Of a stretch of 64,000 bases of DNA, positions 53,387-61,460 are shown one piece after another (position 1 is the stretch's first letter; every line of letters starts with the position of its first letter). The notes under the pieces are model-generated. The model had not been told where the DNA came from, made no database searches, and saw only the letters and a list, made by a program, of their open reading frames with translations. The stretch spans positions 161,941-225,940 of the forward strand of contig NZ_RBAM01000013.1 in NCBI RefSeq assembly GCF_003626645.1, given 5' to 3'. A program made the position numbers and the translations under genes. Source of the stretch: Streptomyces klenkii (GTDB lineage: Bacteria; Actinomycetota; Actinomycetes; Streptomycetales; Streptomycetaceae).

Positions 53387-53521
53387 CGGTCTCTCCTGAC
53401 GTATGGGTCGCCGCAGCGGTCACTGCGCGCCTGAATCGTACCGAGAGCGGCAGCCTGGTCGCGAAACGGTTTACCGGGCGGCCCGGGAGGCGCCCTCCCG
53501 GTGGCCGCCTCAGTCGCCGTC

Positions 53522-54775
53522 TCAGTCGCCGCCGCAGGCCTCACCGAAGAAGTCGAGGTTCTCGTGGAGCGACTTCAGGAGGCGGTCCCGCTCCCCGTCC
53601 TCGACCCGTACGGGCATGACGTCGCGGGCGCCGGTCAGGCGCCGGAAGCCGCCCTTGCTCTCCAGGCGGCCGCTCATGCGTACGGGCAGGCCGACGAGGT
53701 GGGCGTGGCCCGCGATGCGGTAGTCGTCCTCGTCGAGGACGGCGCGGATCTGGGGCACGTCCGCGCCGGCGAGGACCTTGAGCCGGACCGCTCCGGGGCC
53801 GCTCTGGGCCTCGCGGCGCATGCGGAGGACCACGGCGGTGAGGCGGACGGTGACGGGCGGCTCGTCCCGGATGTAGCGGGCGCCGGCCTCGCGGAGGACG
53901 GGGAGGTCGCCGGGGGTGAACTCGACGGGGGCGGGGCGGGCGGCGAAGCCGTCGGGCGGGCCGGCGGCGGGGGCCCAGTGGAGGGTGATGCGGATGCCTC
54001 CGGAGCCGCGGACGAGCTTGCCGATCGCCTCGGTGAGCTCCTGGCAGACGCCCGCCTCGACGGCCGGCTCGAAGGCCTCGCAGCCGCCGGTGGCCCGCTG
54101 GTGGTCGGTGGCGTCGCGGGTGGCGCAGAGGGCGCGGAGCAGGGTGGTGGTGATCAGCCGGCCGTCGTCGGGGCCGGGTGCCGCGGAGGTGCCCACGGGG
54201 AGGAAGGTCGTCAGCTCGCGGCCGCCGGCGGCGGTGCCGGCGAGGAGGCGGTCGAGGGCGGCTTCGGCGTGCCGGCGGTGGCGGGCGCCGTGGTAGCCGG
54301 CCCGGCCGCGCGCGGCGAGGGCCGCGGCGAGGAGGAGGGCGCGGGCGCCGGAGCGCAGTTGTTCCTGGGCGGCCCAGGCGGCCGCGGGCGCGTCGGGGTC
54401 GGGGGTGTCGCGCTGCCAGTGGATCTCGTCGAGGGGGGTGCGCAGGGCGGTGAGGATGTCGGGGGCGGAGGGGATGGCGCTGTGCTGGAGTGCGGTGAGT
54501 GCTTCGGCGATGAGGTCGGTGCTGTCGGGGTAGGCGCGGCTTTCGGGCACGAGGAGGCTGGTGCGGGCGGGGCGGCCGCGCGCCGGCACGGCGGCGCCGT
54601 CGGGCGGGGTCCAGCGGCTGTACGTGCCTGCTGCCGCGCCGCTGCGGCGCCAGCCGTGGCGGGCGAGGAGTGCCGTGAGGACGGCGGGGTCGACGGTCTC
54701 GGGCGGGGGGCCGCCGGGCGGGGTGTGCCGGGGCGGGCGTCCGGGCTGCCGATCGGGTGCAGTCGGCCGGTGCAT
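53522..54775 (-). CDS. Unknown protein coupled to the DUF4365 gene
   Basis: 417 residues. Pro/Gly-rich first 28 residues, a helical middle with Ala-rich GARALLLAAALAARGRAGYHGARHRRHAEAALDRLL, and a beta-rich C-terminal third (VTVRLTAVVLRMRREAQ; IAGHAHLVGLPVRMSGRLESKGGFRRL). No signal peptide or transmembrane helix. I do not recognise the family. ATG 54775 overlaps the upstream DUF4365 stop by one base (TGATG), so the two are made together. Confidence 0.82.
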   Translation of the reverse strand: MHRPTAPDRQPGRPPRHTPPGGPPPETVDPAVLTALLARHGWRRSGAAAGTYSRWTPPDGAAVPARGRPARTSLLVPESRAYPDSTDLIAEALTALQHSAIPSAPDILTALRTPLDEIHWQRDTPDPDAPAAAWAAQEQLRSGARALLLAAALAARGRAGYHGARHRRHAEAALDRLLAGTAAGGRELTTFLPVGTSAAPGPDDGRLITTTLLRALCATRDATDHQRATGGCEAFEPAVEAGVCQELTEAIGKLVRGSGGIRITLHWAPAAGPPDGFAARPAPVEFTPGDLPVLREAGARYIRDEPPVTVRLTAVVLRMRREAQSGPGAVRLKVLAGADVPQIRAVLDEDDYRIAGHAHLVGLPVRMSGRLESKGGFRRLTGARDVMPVRVEDGERDRLLKSLHENLDFFGEACGGD

Positions 54776-55413
54776 CAGGGTCTCCCTCCCGCCCCGACCC
54801 GCGTCATGATCTCGCAGAGTGCGCGGTCGTCGAAGACGCGTGTGGCCGGGATCCGCACGGTGGTCCTCTGCTTTCCGGTCACGGGGTGGCCGGCGAGGTT
54901 CGTCCAGTAGCAGCAGTGCCTCAGCTGGAGGCTGTCGTGGCCGGCGCGCAGCCAGTCGTCGCGCGATCTGGGCACGATCATCACGACGAGGATCCGGTGG
55001 ACGGCGACGGGGGTGCGGGCCAGCTTGGCCAGGTGGTCGTTGTCGAGCGTGAAGGCGAAGGTGGGCGCCGGCACCGGGGCGGCCCGGCCGGCGGGGCCCG
55101 CGGGGGCTCGGGGCGGCGGCTGCACGGCCGGGCGGGGGCCGAGCTGGTAGGTGCACTTGAGCTGCACCTTGATGGTGACCTCGTCGTCGACGGCGTGGCC
55201 GGGGGCGGTGTGGCTGATGTGCCAGTCGATGCCGTGGTCGGGGAAGGGCTGGGCGAGCGAGCAGCCGGCGGCCGCGGCGACGGCGTGCAGGTAGCCGATC
55301 TGGAGCGTCTCCATGCAGGCGGTGGTGGCGAGGGAGCCGCGTGCGGGGGCGGGGGCTGCGGGCCGGGGTGACTCAGACAGCAGCCCGCCCGGTTCGGGCC
55401 GCGGGAACGCCAT
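54775..55413 (-). CDS. DUF4365-like protein, PD-(D/E)XK nuclease-like
   Basis: 212 residues. METLQIGYLHAVAAAAGCSLAQPFPDHGIDWHI, then VTIKVQLKCTYQ, is the DUF4365 pattern: a helix with Glu35, then Asp63, then Gln84-x-Lys86, which fits the PD-(D/E)XK nuclease core. A second part has FTLDNDHLAKL and ILVVMIVPRSRDDWL. I start at ATG 55413 with AAGGA seven bases upstream; the longer frame to 55491 has no ribosome site. Confidence 0.82.
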   Translation of the reverse strand: MAFPRPEPGGLLSESPRPAAPAPARGSLATTACMETLQIGYLHAVAAAAGCSLAQPFPDHGIDWHISHTAPGHAVDDEVTIKVQLKCTYQLGPRPAVQPPPRAPAGPAGRAAPVPAPTFAFTLDNDHLAKLARTPVAVHRILVVMIVPRSRDDWLRAGHDSLQLRHCCYWTNLAGHPVTGKQRTTVRIPATRVFDDRALCEIMTRVGAGGRP

Positions 55414-55580
55414 GTCCGAATCCTTCCGGGCGACTTCGGGCGTTCGATCCGTACATCTGTGTTGTTTCCTTTGCAACTCCCGTGCAAACAACGGCGGTTC
55501 GCATGACTCCGCGGCCGGGTATCACCAGCCGGGGAGGGTGAAACACGCCATTCGCCGGGCAAGTGCGAGGAGTTGTGAAC

Positions 55581-56303
55581 ATGTGCTGGTTCGAGGGGCC
55601 ACTCGCCGCGTTCGATACCGAGACCACCGGGGTGGATGTCGAGCACGACCGGATCGTGTCGGCGGCACTCGTGGTGCAGTCGGCGGACGAGGCCGCTCCG
55701 GTCGTGACGCGCTGGCTGGTCGACCCGGGGGTCCCGGTGCCGGAGGGGGCCATTGCGATACATGGGCTGACGGATGCCTTTTTGCAGCGCAACGGCCGGT
55801 GGCCGGCGCCGGTCATGGAGGAGGTGGCGCGGGCGCTGGCCGGGCAGGCGGCGCGGGCGACGCCGCTGGTGGTGATGAACGCGCCGTTCGACCTGACGCT
55901 GCTGGACCGCGAGTTGCGGCGGCACCGGGCGTCGTCGCTGGCCGATTACCTGGGGGCGGCGCCGCTGTGCGTGATGGATCCGTGGGTGCTGGACAAGCAC
56001 CTGGACCGCTACCGCAAGGGGCGCCGGACGCTGACGGACCTGTGCGCGCAGTACGGGGTGGAGCTGACGGGCGCGCATGACGCGGCGTCGGACGCGCTGG
56101 CGGCGTTGCAGGTGGTGCGGGCGGTGGGGCGCCGGTTCGCGGCGCGGCTGGAGCGGCTGAGCCCGGCGGAACTGCACGCGCGGCAGGCCGTGTGGCACGC
56201 GGCACAGGCGCGGGGCTTGCAGGCGTGGTTCGCGCGGAACGGGACGGAGGAGGCCTGTGACCCGGCGTGGCCGTTGCGGCCCGCGCTGCCGGCCGCGGCC
56301 TGA
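55581..56303 (+). CDS. DEDDh 3'-5' exonuclease (DnaQ-like)
   Basis: 240 residues. ExoI motif AAFDTETTGVD (Asp12, Glu14), ExoII NAPFDLTLLDREL and ExoIII HDAASDALA (His five before Asp) are complete, so activity is likely. No polymerase domain. The tail beyond 175 is Arg/Ala-rich. ATG 55581 with GAGGAG eight bases upstream; GTG 55563 is an alternative. Divergent from the DUF4365 pair across 167 bases. Confidence 0.9.
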   Translation: MCWFEGPLAAFDTETTGVDVEHDRIVSAALVVQSADEAAPVVTRWLVDPGVPVPEGAIAIHGLTDAFLQRNGRWPAPVMEEVARALAGQAARATPLVVMNAPFDLTLLDRELRRHRASSLADYLGAAPLCVMDPWVLDKHLDRYRKGRRTLTDLCAQYGVELTGAHDAASDALAALQVVRAVGRRFAARLERLSPAELHARQAVWHAAQARGLQAWFARNGTEEACDPAWPLRPALPAAA

Positions 56304-56370
56304 GGCGGTTGCCGGCCGGCGCACCGGTGGTGCCGGGTGGTGCGTGCTGTACGCGTCGGGCGGGCAACGC

Positions 56371-56406
56371 ACAAGGCCGGTCCGTCGATTGACGGACCGG
56401 CCTTGT
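56371..56406. terminator. Terminator after tRNA-Val(CAC) copy 1
   Basis: Perfect 16-base stem ACAAGGCCGGTCCGTC / GACGGACCGGCCTTGT with a GATT loop, just downstream of the minus-strand tRNA. May also stop the plus-strand exonuclease transcript. Confidence 0.85.
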
Positions 56407-56413
56407 CTGCGTG

Positions 56414-56485
56414 TGGGCGATACTGGGATCGAACCAGTGACCTCTTCGGTGTGAACGAAGCGCTCTCCCGCTGAGCTAATCGCCC
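56414..56485 (-). tRNA. tRNA-Val (anticodon CAC), copy 1
   Basis: 72 bases. Begins GGGCGATTAGCTCAGCGGG, anticodon arm CTTCG-TTCACAC-CGAAG with anticodon CAC, T arm CTGG-TTCGATC-CCAG, acceptor ATCGCCC plus A. CCA is not encoded. Confidence 0.97.
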
Positions 56486-56547
56486 GGGATTCGTGCGGGG
56501 TTTCCCCCGGCAACGCACTGAACAATACAGGTCGTGGCGGCCCTCCA

Positions 56548-57045
56548 TCAAATCCCTGCCGCACCCGTAGTCGCCTCGGCGGCCAGCAGGGCCCGCAGGC
56601 CGCGCCGGCCGGTGCGCATCATCCAGGCATGGTTGGCGGCGAAGAGGGGCCGGGCGGGCAGGGCGAGGCGCCTGAGGAGGGGTTTGCGGGCTTCGACGTC
56701 CTGCTCGTAGCGGGCGGTGCAGGCGGCGGGGCCGTGCGGGAGGACGGTCCAGCGAGCCCAGCCCTCCAGGTCGCCGGTCATGGCGATCTCCAGGACGCGG
56801 GCGGCGGGGTCGTGCCGGGTGGAGCGGACGTCGACGGTCACGTCGTAGGGCAGCAGGGAGCGGATGCGGGCGGTGCCGGAGGTTCCGTCCACCCGGCGGA
56901 CCTCGCGGATCTGCGGCCACCAGCGGGGGTAGTCCTCGACGGCTTCGAGGCGGGCGTAGACGGCGTCGGGCGGGGCGGCGAGGGCCCATGCGCCGTGGAA
57001 GCGGTAGCGGTGGATCCGGGCGAGGGCCGCGGCCGGTGAGGGCAT
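56548..57045 (-). CDS. SRPBCC (START/polyketide-cyclase-like) family protein
   Basis: 165 residues. Helix-grip lipid-binding fold: an early HRYRFHGAWALAAPPDAVYARLEAVEDYPRWWPQIREVRRVDG is the family's typical opening, followed by beta strands (VTVDVRSTRHDPAARVLEIAMTGDLEGWARWTV) and a C-terminal helix. Such proteins bind hydrophobic ligands; the ligand is unknown. ATG 57045 is preferred to the earlier in-frame start in the tRNA terminator. It lies between the two tRNA-Val genes. Confidence 0.85.
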   Translation of the reverse strand: MPSPAAALARIHRYRFHGAWALAAPPDAVYARLEAVEDYPRWWPQIREVRRVDGTSGTARIRSLLPYDVTVDVRSTRHDPAARVLEIAMTGDLEGWARWTVLPHGPAACTARYEQDVEARKPLLRRLALPARPLFAANHAWMMRTGRRGLRALLAAEATTGAAGI

Positions 57046-57065
57046 GGGACCAGCGGATACCAAAC

Positions 57066-57107
57066 GACCGAGGGTCCGCAAGGGGTGAACCTTGCGGACC
57101 CTCGGTC
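57066..57107. terminator. Terminator after tRNA-Val(CAC) copy 2
   Basis: Perfect 18-base stem GACCGAGGGTCCGCAAGG / CCTTGCGGACCCTCGGTC with a 6-base loop, directly downstream of the minus-strand tRNA. Confidence 0.85.
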
Positions 57108-57112
57108 CTGTG

Positions 57113-57184
57113 TGGGCGATACTGGGATCGAACCAGTGACCTCTTCGGTGTGAACGAAGCGCTCTCCCGCTGAGCTAATCGCCC
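57113..57184 (-). tRNA. tRNA-Val (anticodon CAC), copy 2
   Basis: 72 bases, identical to copy 1 at 56414-56485, with its own terminator. CCA is not encoded. Confidence 0.97.
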
Positions 57185-57291
57185 GGGCGCACCGCAAACA
57201 TTACCGCATGTCAGACGGTGCTTTGAACCGGTGACGGGCCGGTCGGCCGGGGCGCCCGGCCGAGGCGTTCCGCCGTGCGTTCCCAGCCGCT

Positions 57292-57756
57292 CTAGCCGTG
57301 GACCTTCCACGGCAGGACCAGGCCGAACTTCCAGAGGTAGATCCCGGCGAGAGTGCCGGCGATCACCAGGCCCGTCACGGTGATGATGATGTTCCGGCGC
57401 CGGACGCGGGGGTCGAGGGCGCGCTGGGCGGCCTCGGTGACCTTGCGCTTGGTCCAGCGGAGCACGAGCTGGGCCCAGACGAACTCCGTGGCCCAGATGG
57501 CCATGCCCGCGAAGATCACGAGCCAGCCGGGGCCGGGCAGGGGCAGCATGATGATGCCCGCGACGACGACGGCCAGGCCGACGACGAAGACGCCGACCTG
57601 CCAGCTCAGGTGCAGGGCCCGTGAGCGCTTGATGAAGCGGGGCGCGCGCGACCCGAGGGCGGGCGGCTGCGCCGCACCGTCCCGGCCCGCTCCTTCACCC
57701 TGTGTCGCGTCCCCCGCCGCGGCGGCGTCCTGCCGCCGGTCACTCTCCGCATTCAT
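57292..57756 (-). CDS. TIGR02611-family membrane protein (PGPGW motif)
   Basis: 154 residues, three membrane helices (about 50-70, 74-92, 123-142). LHLSWQVGVFVVGLAVVVAGIIMLPLPGPGWLVIFAGMAIWATEF carries the PGPGW signature of the small actinobacterial family TIGR02611. ATG 57756 (MNAESDRRQD). Function unknown; found next to ssgB. Confidence 0.9.
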   Translation of the reverse strand: MNAESDRRQDAAAAGDATQGEGAGRDGAAQPPALGSRAPRFIKRSRALHLSWQVGVFVVGLAVVVAGIIMLPLPGPGWLVIFAGMAIWATEFVWAQLVLRWTKRKVTEAAQRALDPRVRRRNIIITVTGLVIAGTLAGIYLWKFGLVLPWKVHG

Positions 57757-57947
57757 GCGCCCAACCTACCGGACCGATCCGGAACTCACCGGAATGGCGG
57801 TATTACGGCGTGAGCGGCTGGGCCGTCCGAGGTATCCGAACAGTCTCAAAACGGTCAGAGGGGTTTACAACGGCACCGTAGGTGGCATGTCGATTTCGCC
57901 GACGTGCGAATCCCCGAGCGCACACTGAGCGAAAGGCCCTGGCGCTT

Positions 57948-58361
57948 ATGAACACCACGGTCAGCTGCGAGCTGCACTTGCGCCTCGTCGTGTCGAGCGA
58001 ATCCTCACTGCCTGTTCCCGCAGGCCTGCGGTACGACACGGCCGATCCGTATGCCGTGCACGCCACGTTCCACACCGGAGCCGAAGAAACGGTCGAATGG
58101 GTGTTCGCCCGCGATCTGCTCGCCGAGGGGCTGCACCGGCCCACCGGCACCGGCGACGTCCGCGTCTGGCCGTCCCGCAGCCACGGTCAGGGCGTCGTGT
58201 GCATCGCGCTGAGCTCCCCGGAGGGCGAGGCGCTGCTGGAGGCCCCCGCACGGGCCCTGGAGTCGTTCCTCAAGCGGACGGACGCCGCGGTGCCGCCGGG
58301 CACCGAGCACCGGCACTTCGACCTGGACACGGAGCTCTCGCACATCCTGGCGGAGAGCTGA
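57948..58361 (+). CDS. ssgB: Sporulation-specific cell division regulator SsgB
   Basis: 137 residues, matching what I remember of S. coelicolor SsgB nearly everywhere (MNTTVSCELHLRLVVSSESSL; VWPSRSHGQGVVCIALSSPEGEALLEAPA). SsgB recruits FtsZ to future septum sites with SsgA before sporulation. ATG 57948 has GAAAGG upstream. A GTTTAC at 57863-57868 could be the -35 of a stress-sigma promoter, as reported for ssgB under sigma-H; the -10 is not convincing here. Stop is followed by a strong palindrome. Confidence 0.97.
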   Translation: MNTTVSCELHLRLVVSSESSLPVPAGLRYDTADPYAVHATFHTGAEETVEWVFARDLLAEGLHRPTGTGDVRVWPSRSHGQGVVCIALSSPEGEALLEAPARALESFLKRTDAAVPPGTEHRHFDLDTELSHILAES

Positions 58362-58439
58362 GTCCGGGCCGGGGCTGACCCGGAGCGCGCCAGCCCACTC
58401 GGGGAGGCTGCGCGCCACATCTCGCACACAGGGCACGGC

Positions 58440-58483
58440 ACGGCGCCGTCGTCCGCGGAGCGCTCCGCGGACGACGGCGCCGT
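58440..58483 (+). terminator. 44-base perfect palindrome after ssgB
   Basis: ACGGCGCCGTCGTCCGCGGA begins a 22-base arm that is exactly complemented by 58462-58483. It lies 78 bases after ssgB and 95 before the next gene. Terminator is the simplest role. Confidence 0.7.
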
Positions 58484-58578
58484 CGCGTGACGGGGCCGCG
58501 CGAAGGCCGCCCAGCCAGTAAGGTCGGGGGCCGCGGTCGAACACTTGCCGCCTCCGACCGGCCAGGGAGCGTACGAAC

Positions 58579-59151
58579 GTGCAGATCAACCACGACACCA
58601 AGGCTGCGCTCGACTCCGTCGTCGATCTCCTCAACACGGGTCCGCAGGACCTGGCGGAGCTGCGCTCCTTCGTGACGCGGCACGGGATCACCGGCGTCGT
58701 GCTGCGGGAGCGGGACGTCGTCGCGGTGCGGTCGATACGCGAGCGGTTCGGGCAGGTCTTCGACGCGGCGAGCACGGGCGAGGCGGCCGGGCTGATCAAC
58801 GAGCTGGTGGCCGAGGCCGGGACGACGCCGCAGCTGAGCGCGCACGACGGCTACGACTGGCACGTGCACTACTTCGCCCCCGGGGCCTCCGTCGCCGAGA
58901 ACCTTGCGGCCGACGGGGCCATGGCGCTGGCGTTCCTGCTGGTCGCGGGCGAGCGGGACCGGCTGCGGCGCTGCCACGCGCCGGACTGCGGGCACGCCTT
59001 CGTGGACCTGTCCCGCAACCGCTCGCGGCGCTACTGCGACGGGCGCACGTGCGGGAACCGGCTGCACGTGGCCGCCTACCGGGCGCGGCGGCGGGGAGCG
59101 GAGGCCGAAGGCGCCGGCGCGGAGGCCGAGGGGTCCGGCGCGGCGGTCTGA
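58579..59151 (+). CDS. CGNR zinc-finger domain protein (ABATE-type regulator)
   Basis: 190 residues. The N-terminal helical domain (1-130) begins DTKAALDSVVDLLNTG; the C-terminal zinc finger has CHAPDCGHAFVDLSRNRSRRYC followed by CGNR. Such proteins are stress-induced putative transcription regulators. GTG 58579 with GGGAG upstream. The Ala/Glu/Gly tail after 165 is not conserved in type. Confidence 0.9.
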   Translation: MQINHDTKAALDSVVDLLNTGPQDLAELRSFVTRHGITGVVLRERDVVAVRSIRERFGQVFDAASTGEAAGLINELVAEAGTTPQLSAHDGYDWHVHYFAPGASVAENLAADGAMALAFLLVAGERDRLRRCHAPDCGHAFVDLSRNRSRRYCDGRTCGNRLHVAAYRARRRGAEAEGAGAEAEGSGAAV

Positions 59152-59184
59152 AACCGGGCAGGAAACGCCGGATTTCCCTCCCTC

Positions 59185-59217
59185 TTACGGGCGGGATTAC
59201 GGGCGGGTTTACGGGCG
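59185..59217. repeat. Three-copy 12-base tandem repeat
   Basis: TTACGGGCGGGA, TTACGGGCGGGT and TTACGGGCG repeat at exact 12-base steps (59185, 59197, 59209), 33 bases after the CGNR gene. Confidence 0.7.
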
Positions 59218-59361
59218 CGCGAATAGGCGCCCGGTGAATTACCCGGAAAACGGCTGCGCGCACACGACCGCAGGGCCGCGGGAGTGCCCGCTACGGGGCC
59301 GGTTTCGGGCACCAGGCAATCCCACCGGGGTGGTCTCCCGGCAGCGGGGCCCGACGGCCCG

Positions 59362-59808
59362 TCATATTCCGTGCTTCTTCAGAATGGCCTCGATATCCGA
59401 GAAGTCCTCCCCGTCGGACGATTTCTTCGCCTTGCCCTGCGGGCGGCTCGCGGCGCGGCCCGGGCCCAGTGACGGAGCGGAGGCACCGGGGGCCATGGCA
59501 TCGCGCCGCGCAGCGGCTTCCGCCGCCTTGGGCTCCTTGCGGCCGCCGCCGGTGCGGCGCCGCTCGGCCACCCTGCTCACCATGAACAGCAGCGCGGAGA
59601 GCGCGAGGACCCCGAAGCCGGCCCAGACGCTCGGCTTGAAGACGACGTCGGTGAGCCAGTCGACGATCCCGGTCAGGACCAGCCCGATGGGGACGAGGGA
59701 GAACGCGGCGATGCGGGTCGCCGCGAGGAACCGCTTGCGGTAGGCCGTCAGCGCGGCGATGCCGAGGCCCGCCGCGGACGCCGCGGCACAGATGGTCGAG
59801 GTCAGCAT
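59362..59808 (-). CDS. Small membrane protein of unknown function
   Basis: 148 residues. Three hydrophobic stretches (about 7-24, 34-52, 62-78), then a basic Arg/Gly/Lys tail ending GEDFSDIEAILKKHGI. ATG 59808 with AGGAGGAG four bases upstream is preferred to the in-frame ATG at 59856. No family recognised; the C-terminal FSDIEAILKKHGI resembles motifs seen at the end of other actinobacterial membrane proteins. Confidence 0.8.
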   Translation of the reverse strand: MLTSTICAAASAAGLGIAALTAYRKRFLAATRIAAFSLVPIGLVLTGIVDWLTDVVFKPSVWAGFGVLALSALLFMVSRVAERRRTGGGRKEPKAAEAAARRDAMAPGASAPSLGPGRAASRPQGKAKKSSDGEDFSDIEAILKKHGI

Positions 59809-59934
59809 CGGGCTCCTCCTGCTCTTCGCTGCCGGGCTCGCCCTTCCATCGTGCACCGTCCGCCGCCGGACGGGCCACGTCCGGCCGCCGAGCTCAGGGA
59901 GATCTCCGGGTCATCCCCCACGGCCGTCGTCCCC

Positions 59935-59980
59935 GGAGGGCCGCGAGGACCAGGAGAGCCGCGAGGACCCGGAGGGCCGC
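59935..59980. repeat. 18-base tandem repeat, about 2.6 copies
   Basis: GGAGGGCCGCGAGGACCA, GGAGAGCCGCGAGGACCC and GGAGGGCCGC follow each other at an 18-base step just upstream of the DsbA-like gene. Confidence 0.65.
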
Positions 59981-60008
59981 CGCCTCCGCCGCCTGGAAGA
60001 CTGGCCGC

Positions 60009-60518
60009 ATGAGCGAGACCAACACCGCCCCCGTCGTCCTCGACGTGTGGTGCGAGCTGCAGTGCCCCGACTGCCGTACCGCCCTGGACGACCTGCGGGC
60101 GCTGCGCGCACGCTACGGCGACCGGCTGGAGCTGCGGCTGCGGCACTTCCCCCTGGAGAAGCACAAGCACTCCTACGCCGCGGCGCAGGCCGCGGAGGAG
60201 GCGGCCGAGCAGGGGCAGGGCTGGCCGTACGCGGAAGCCGTGCTGGCCCGGGCCGAGGAACTGGGCGCGCGCGGCGAGGCGCTGCTGACGGAGGTGGCGG
60301 GCGAGCTCGGGCTGGACGCCGAGGAGGTGGACATCGCCCTCGTCGACGGCCGCCACATGCTGATCGTGGACGCGGACCAGGCCGAGGGCAAGGCGATCGG
60401 CGTCACGGGCACGCCCACGTACGCCATCGGCGGGGAACTCCTGGACGGCAGCAAGAACCAGGACGGCCTGCGCGAGCGCATCGAGGAGATCGCGGACCGG
60501 CTGCTCGCGGAGGGCTGA
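60009..60518 (+). CDS. DsbA-family (FrnE-like) thiol oxidoreductase
   Basis: 169 residues. Thioredoxin fold with active site CELQCPDC (CPDC at about 19-22) and the cis-proline loop VTGTPTYAIGG. It lacks a signal peptide, so it acts in the cytoplasm, as FrnE-type proteins do. ATG 60009; no strong ribosome site. Convergent with the GNAT gene at only 17 bases. Confidence 0.9.
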   Translation: MSETNTAPVVLDVWCELQCPDCRTALDDLRALRARYGDRLELRLRHFPLEKHKHSYAAAQAAEEAAEQGQGWPYAEAVLARAEELGARGEALLTEVAGELGLDAEEVDIALVDGRHMLIVDADQAEGKAIGVTGTPTYAIGGELLDGSKNQDGLRERIEEIADRLLAEG

Positions 60519-60535
60519 GGCCGGTCCGGCCGCCG

Positions 60536-61372
60536 CTAGAGCAGCGGCTTGTACAAGTGGTACGCCGTCGGTGCGTAGCCCAGCGACTCGTACAGCCGCA
60601 GGGCCGGGGTGTTCCCGGCGAAGACGTTGAGGCCGAGGGTCCGCGCACCGTGCGCGAGAGCCTCGGCCTCTGCCATCAGCATCAGGGACCTGCCGTGGCC
60701 GCGGCCCCGGTGCGCGGGCACGACCTCGACGTCGAAGACGTAGGCGTCCGGGGCGTCCGGGCCGCCGTCGCGCAGCGCCACCCAGAGGGTGCCGACGACG
60801 GTGTCCTCGTAGGTGAGGACGCGCAGCATGGTGCCGGCGGTATCGGCGCCGTCGGGCAGCAGCGCGAGGTCGTCCGCCTCGGCCTTGGCGCGGGCCTGCT
60901 CGGCCGGGACGCCGCGGTCGATCCATTCCTGCGCGTACGCGGTGCGGGACGCCTCCCGCCAGCCGGGGTACTCCTGCTCCGTCATCCGCCGTCCTTCGGT
61001 GCCCTCGGGCAGCCGGGGGGCGGCGGTCAGCGTTTTGGCCATGGCGCGGCTGCGTTCGACGTAGCCGAGCGCGCCGGCGAGCCCGAGACCGACCTCGGCG
61101 CCGGCGTCGACGGAGACCTCGACGCGGGTGCAGCCCCAGCCGCGCAGCACTTCCTCGGCGGCGAGCGCGGCGACCGTGCCGCGGCCGCGCCGGCGGTCGC
61201 GCTCGTCGACGGCGAGCCGGACGATGCGGCCGGCGGCCGGTCCGAAGCGGTGGTCGGTGGCGAGGTCGACGGTGCCCACGGGCCTGCTGTTGACGCAGAC
61301 CTCGTACGAGCGGGACCGGGCGCCGCCGGGGCCGCGCTGCTCGGGTGCGGTGGGCCGCAGGGTGGTGGTCAC
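60536..61372 (-). CDS. GNAT acetyltransferase with two GNAT-like domains
   Basis: 278 residues. N-terminal half has IVRLAVDERDRRRGRGTVAALAAEEVLRGWG, resembling the acetyl-CoA loop (R/Q-x-x-G-x-G/A). The C-terminal half has VEVVPAHRGRGHGRSLMLMAEAEALAHGARTLGLNVFAGNTPALRLYESLGY, a full motif A and B. Two-domain fusions such as mycothiol synthase are known in actinobacteria, but this one lacks clear MshD specificity motifs. GTG 61372. Substrate unknown. Confidence 0.88.
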   Translation of the reverse strand: MTTTLRPTAPEQRGPGGARSRSYEVCVNSRPVGTVDLATDHRFGPAAGRIVRLAVDERDRRRGRGTVAALAAEEVLRGWGCTRVEVSVDAGAEVGLGLAGALGYVERSRAMAKTLTAAPRLPEGTEGRRMTEQEYPGWREASRTAYAQEWIDRGVPAEQARAKAEADDLALLPDGADTAGTMLRVLTYEDTVVGTLWVALRDGGPDAPDAYVFDVEVVPAHRGRGHGRSLMLMAEAEALAHGARTLGLNVFAGNTPALRLYESLGYAPTAYHLYKPLL

Positions 61373-61460
61373 CCTGGTGTTGTACCGGGCCCGGCGGCCC
61401 CGCGCCACGGGGTTTGCGAGGGTGCGGCCCCGCAGGGCCTGCGCGGGGCCTGCTCAGGGC

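Noticed and set aside
53387..53521. T-box leader before thrS
   Set aside because: The gap upstream of thrS has no T-box core (AGGGTGGNACCGCG-like) sequence.
53522..56303. Calling the DUF4365 region a genomic island
   Set aside because: Base composition equals the neighbours, no integrase or direct repeats were seen, and the nearby tRNA genes are intact without duplicated 3' ends at the other edge.
57863..57886. Sigma-H promoter of ssgB
   Set aside because: GTTTAC is present but no good GGGTAT-like -10 at the right spacing; mentioned only in the ssgB entry.
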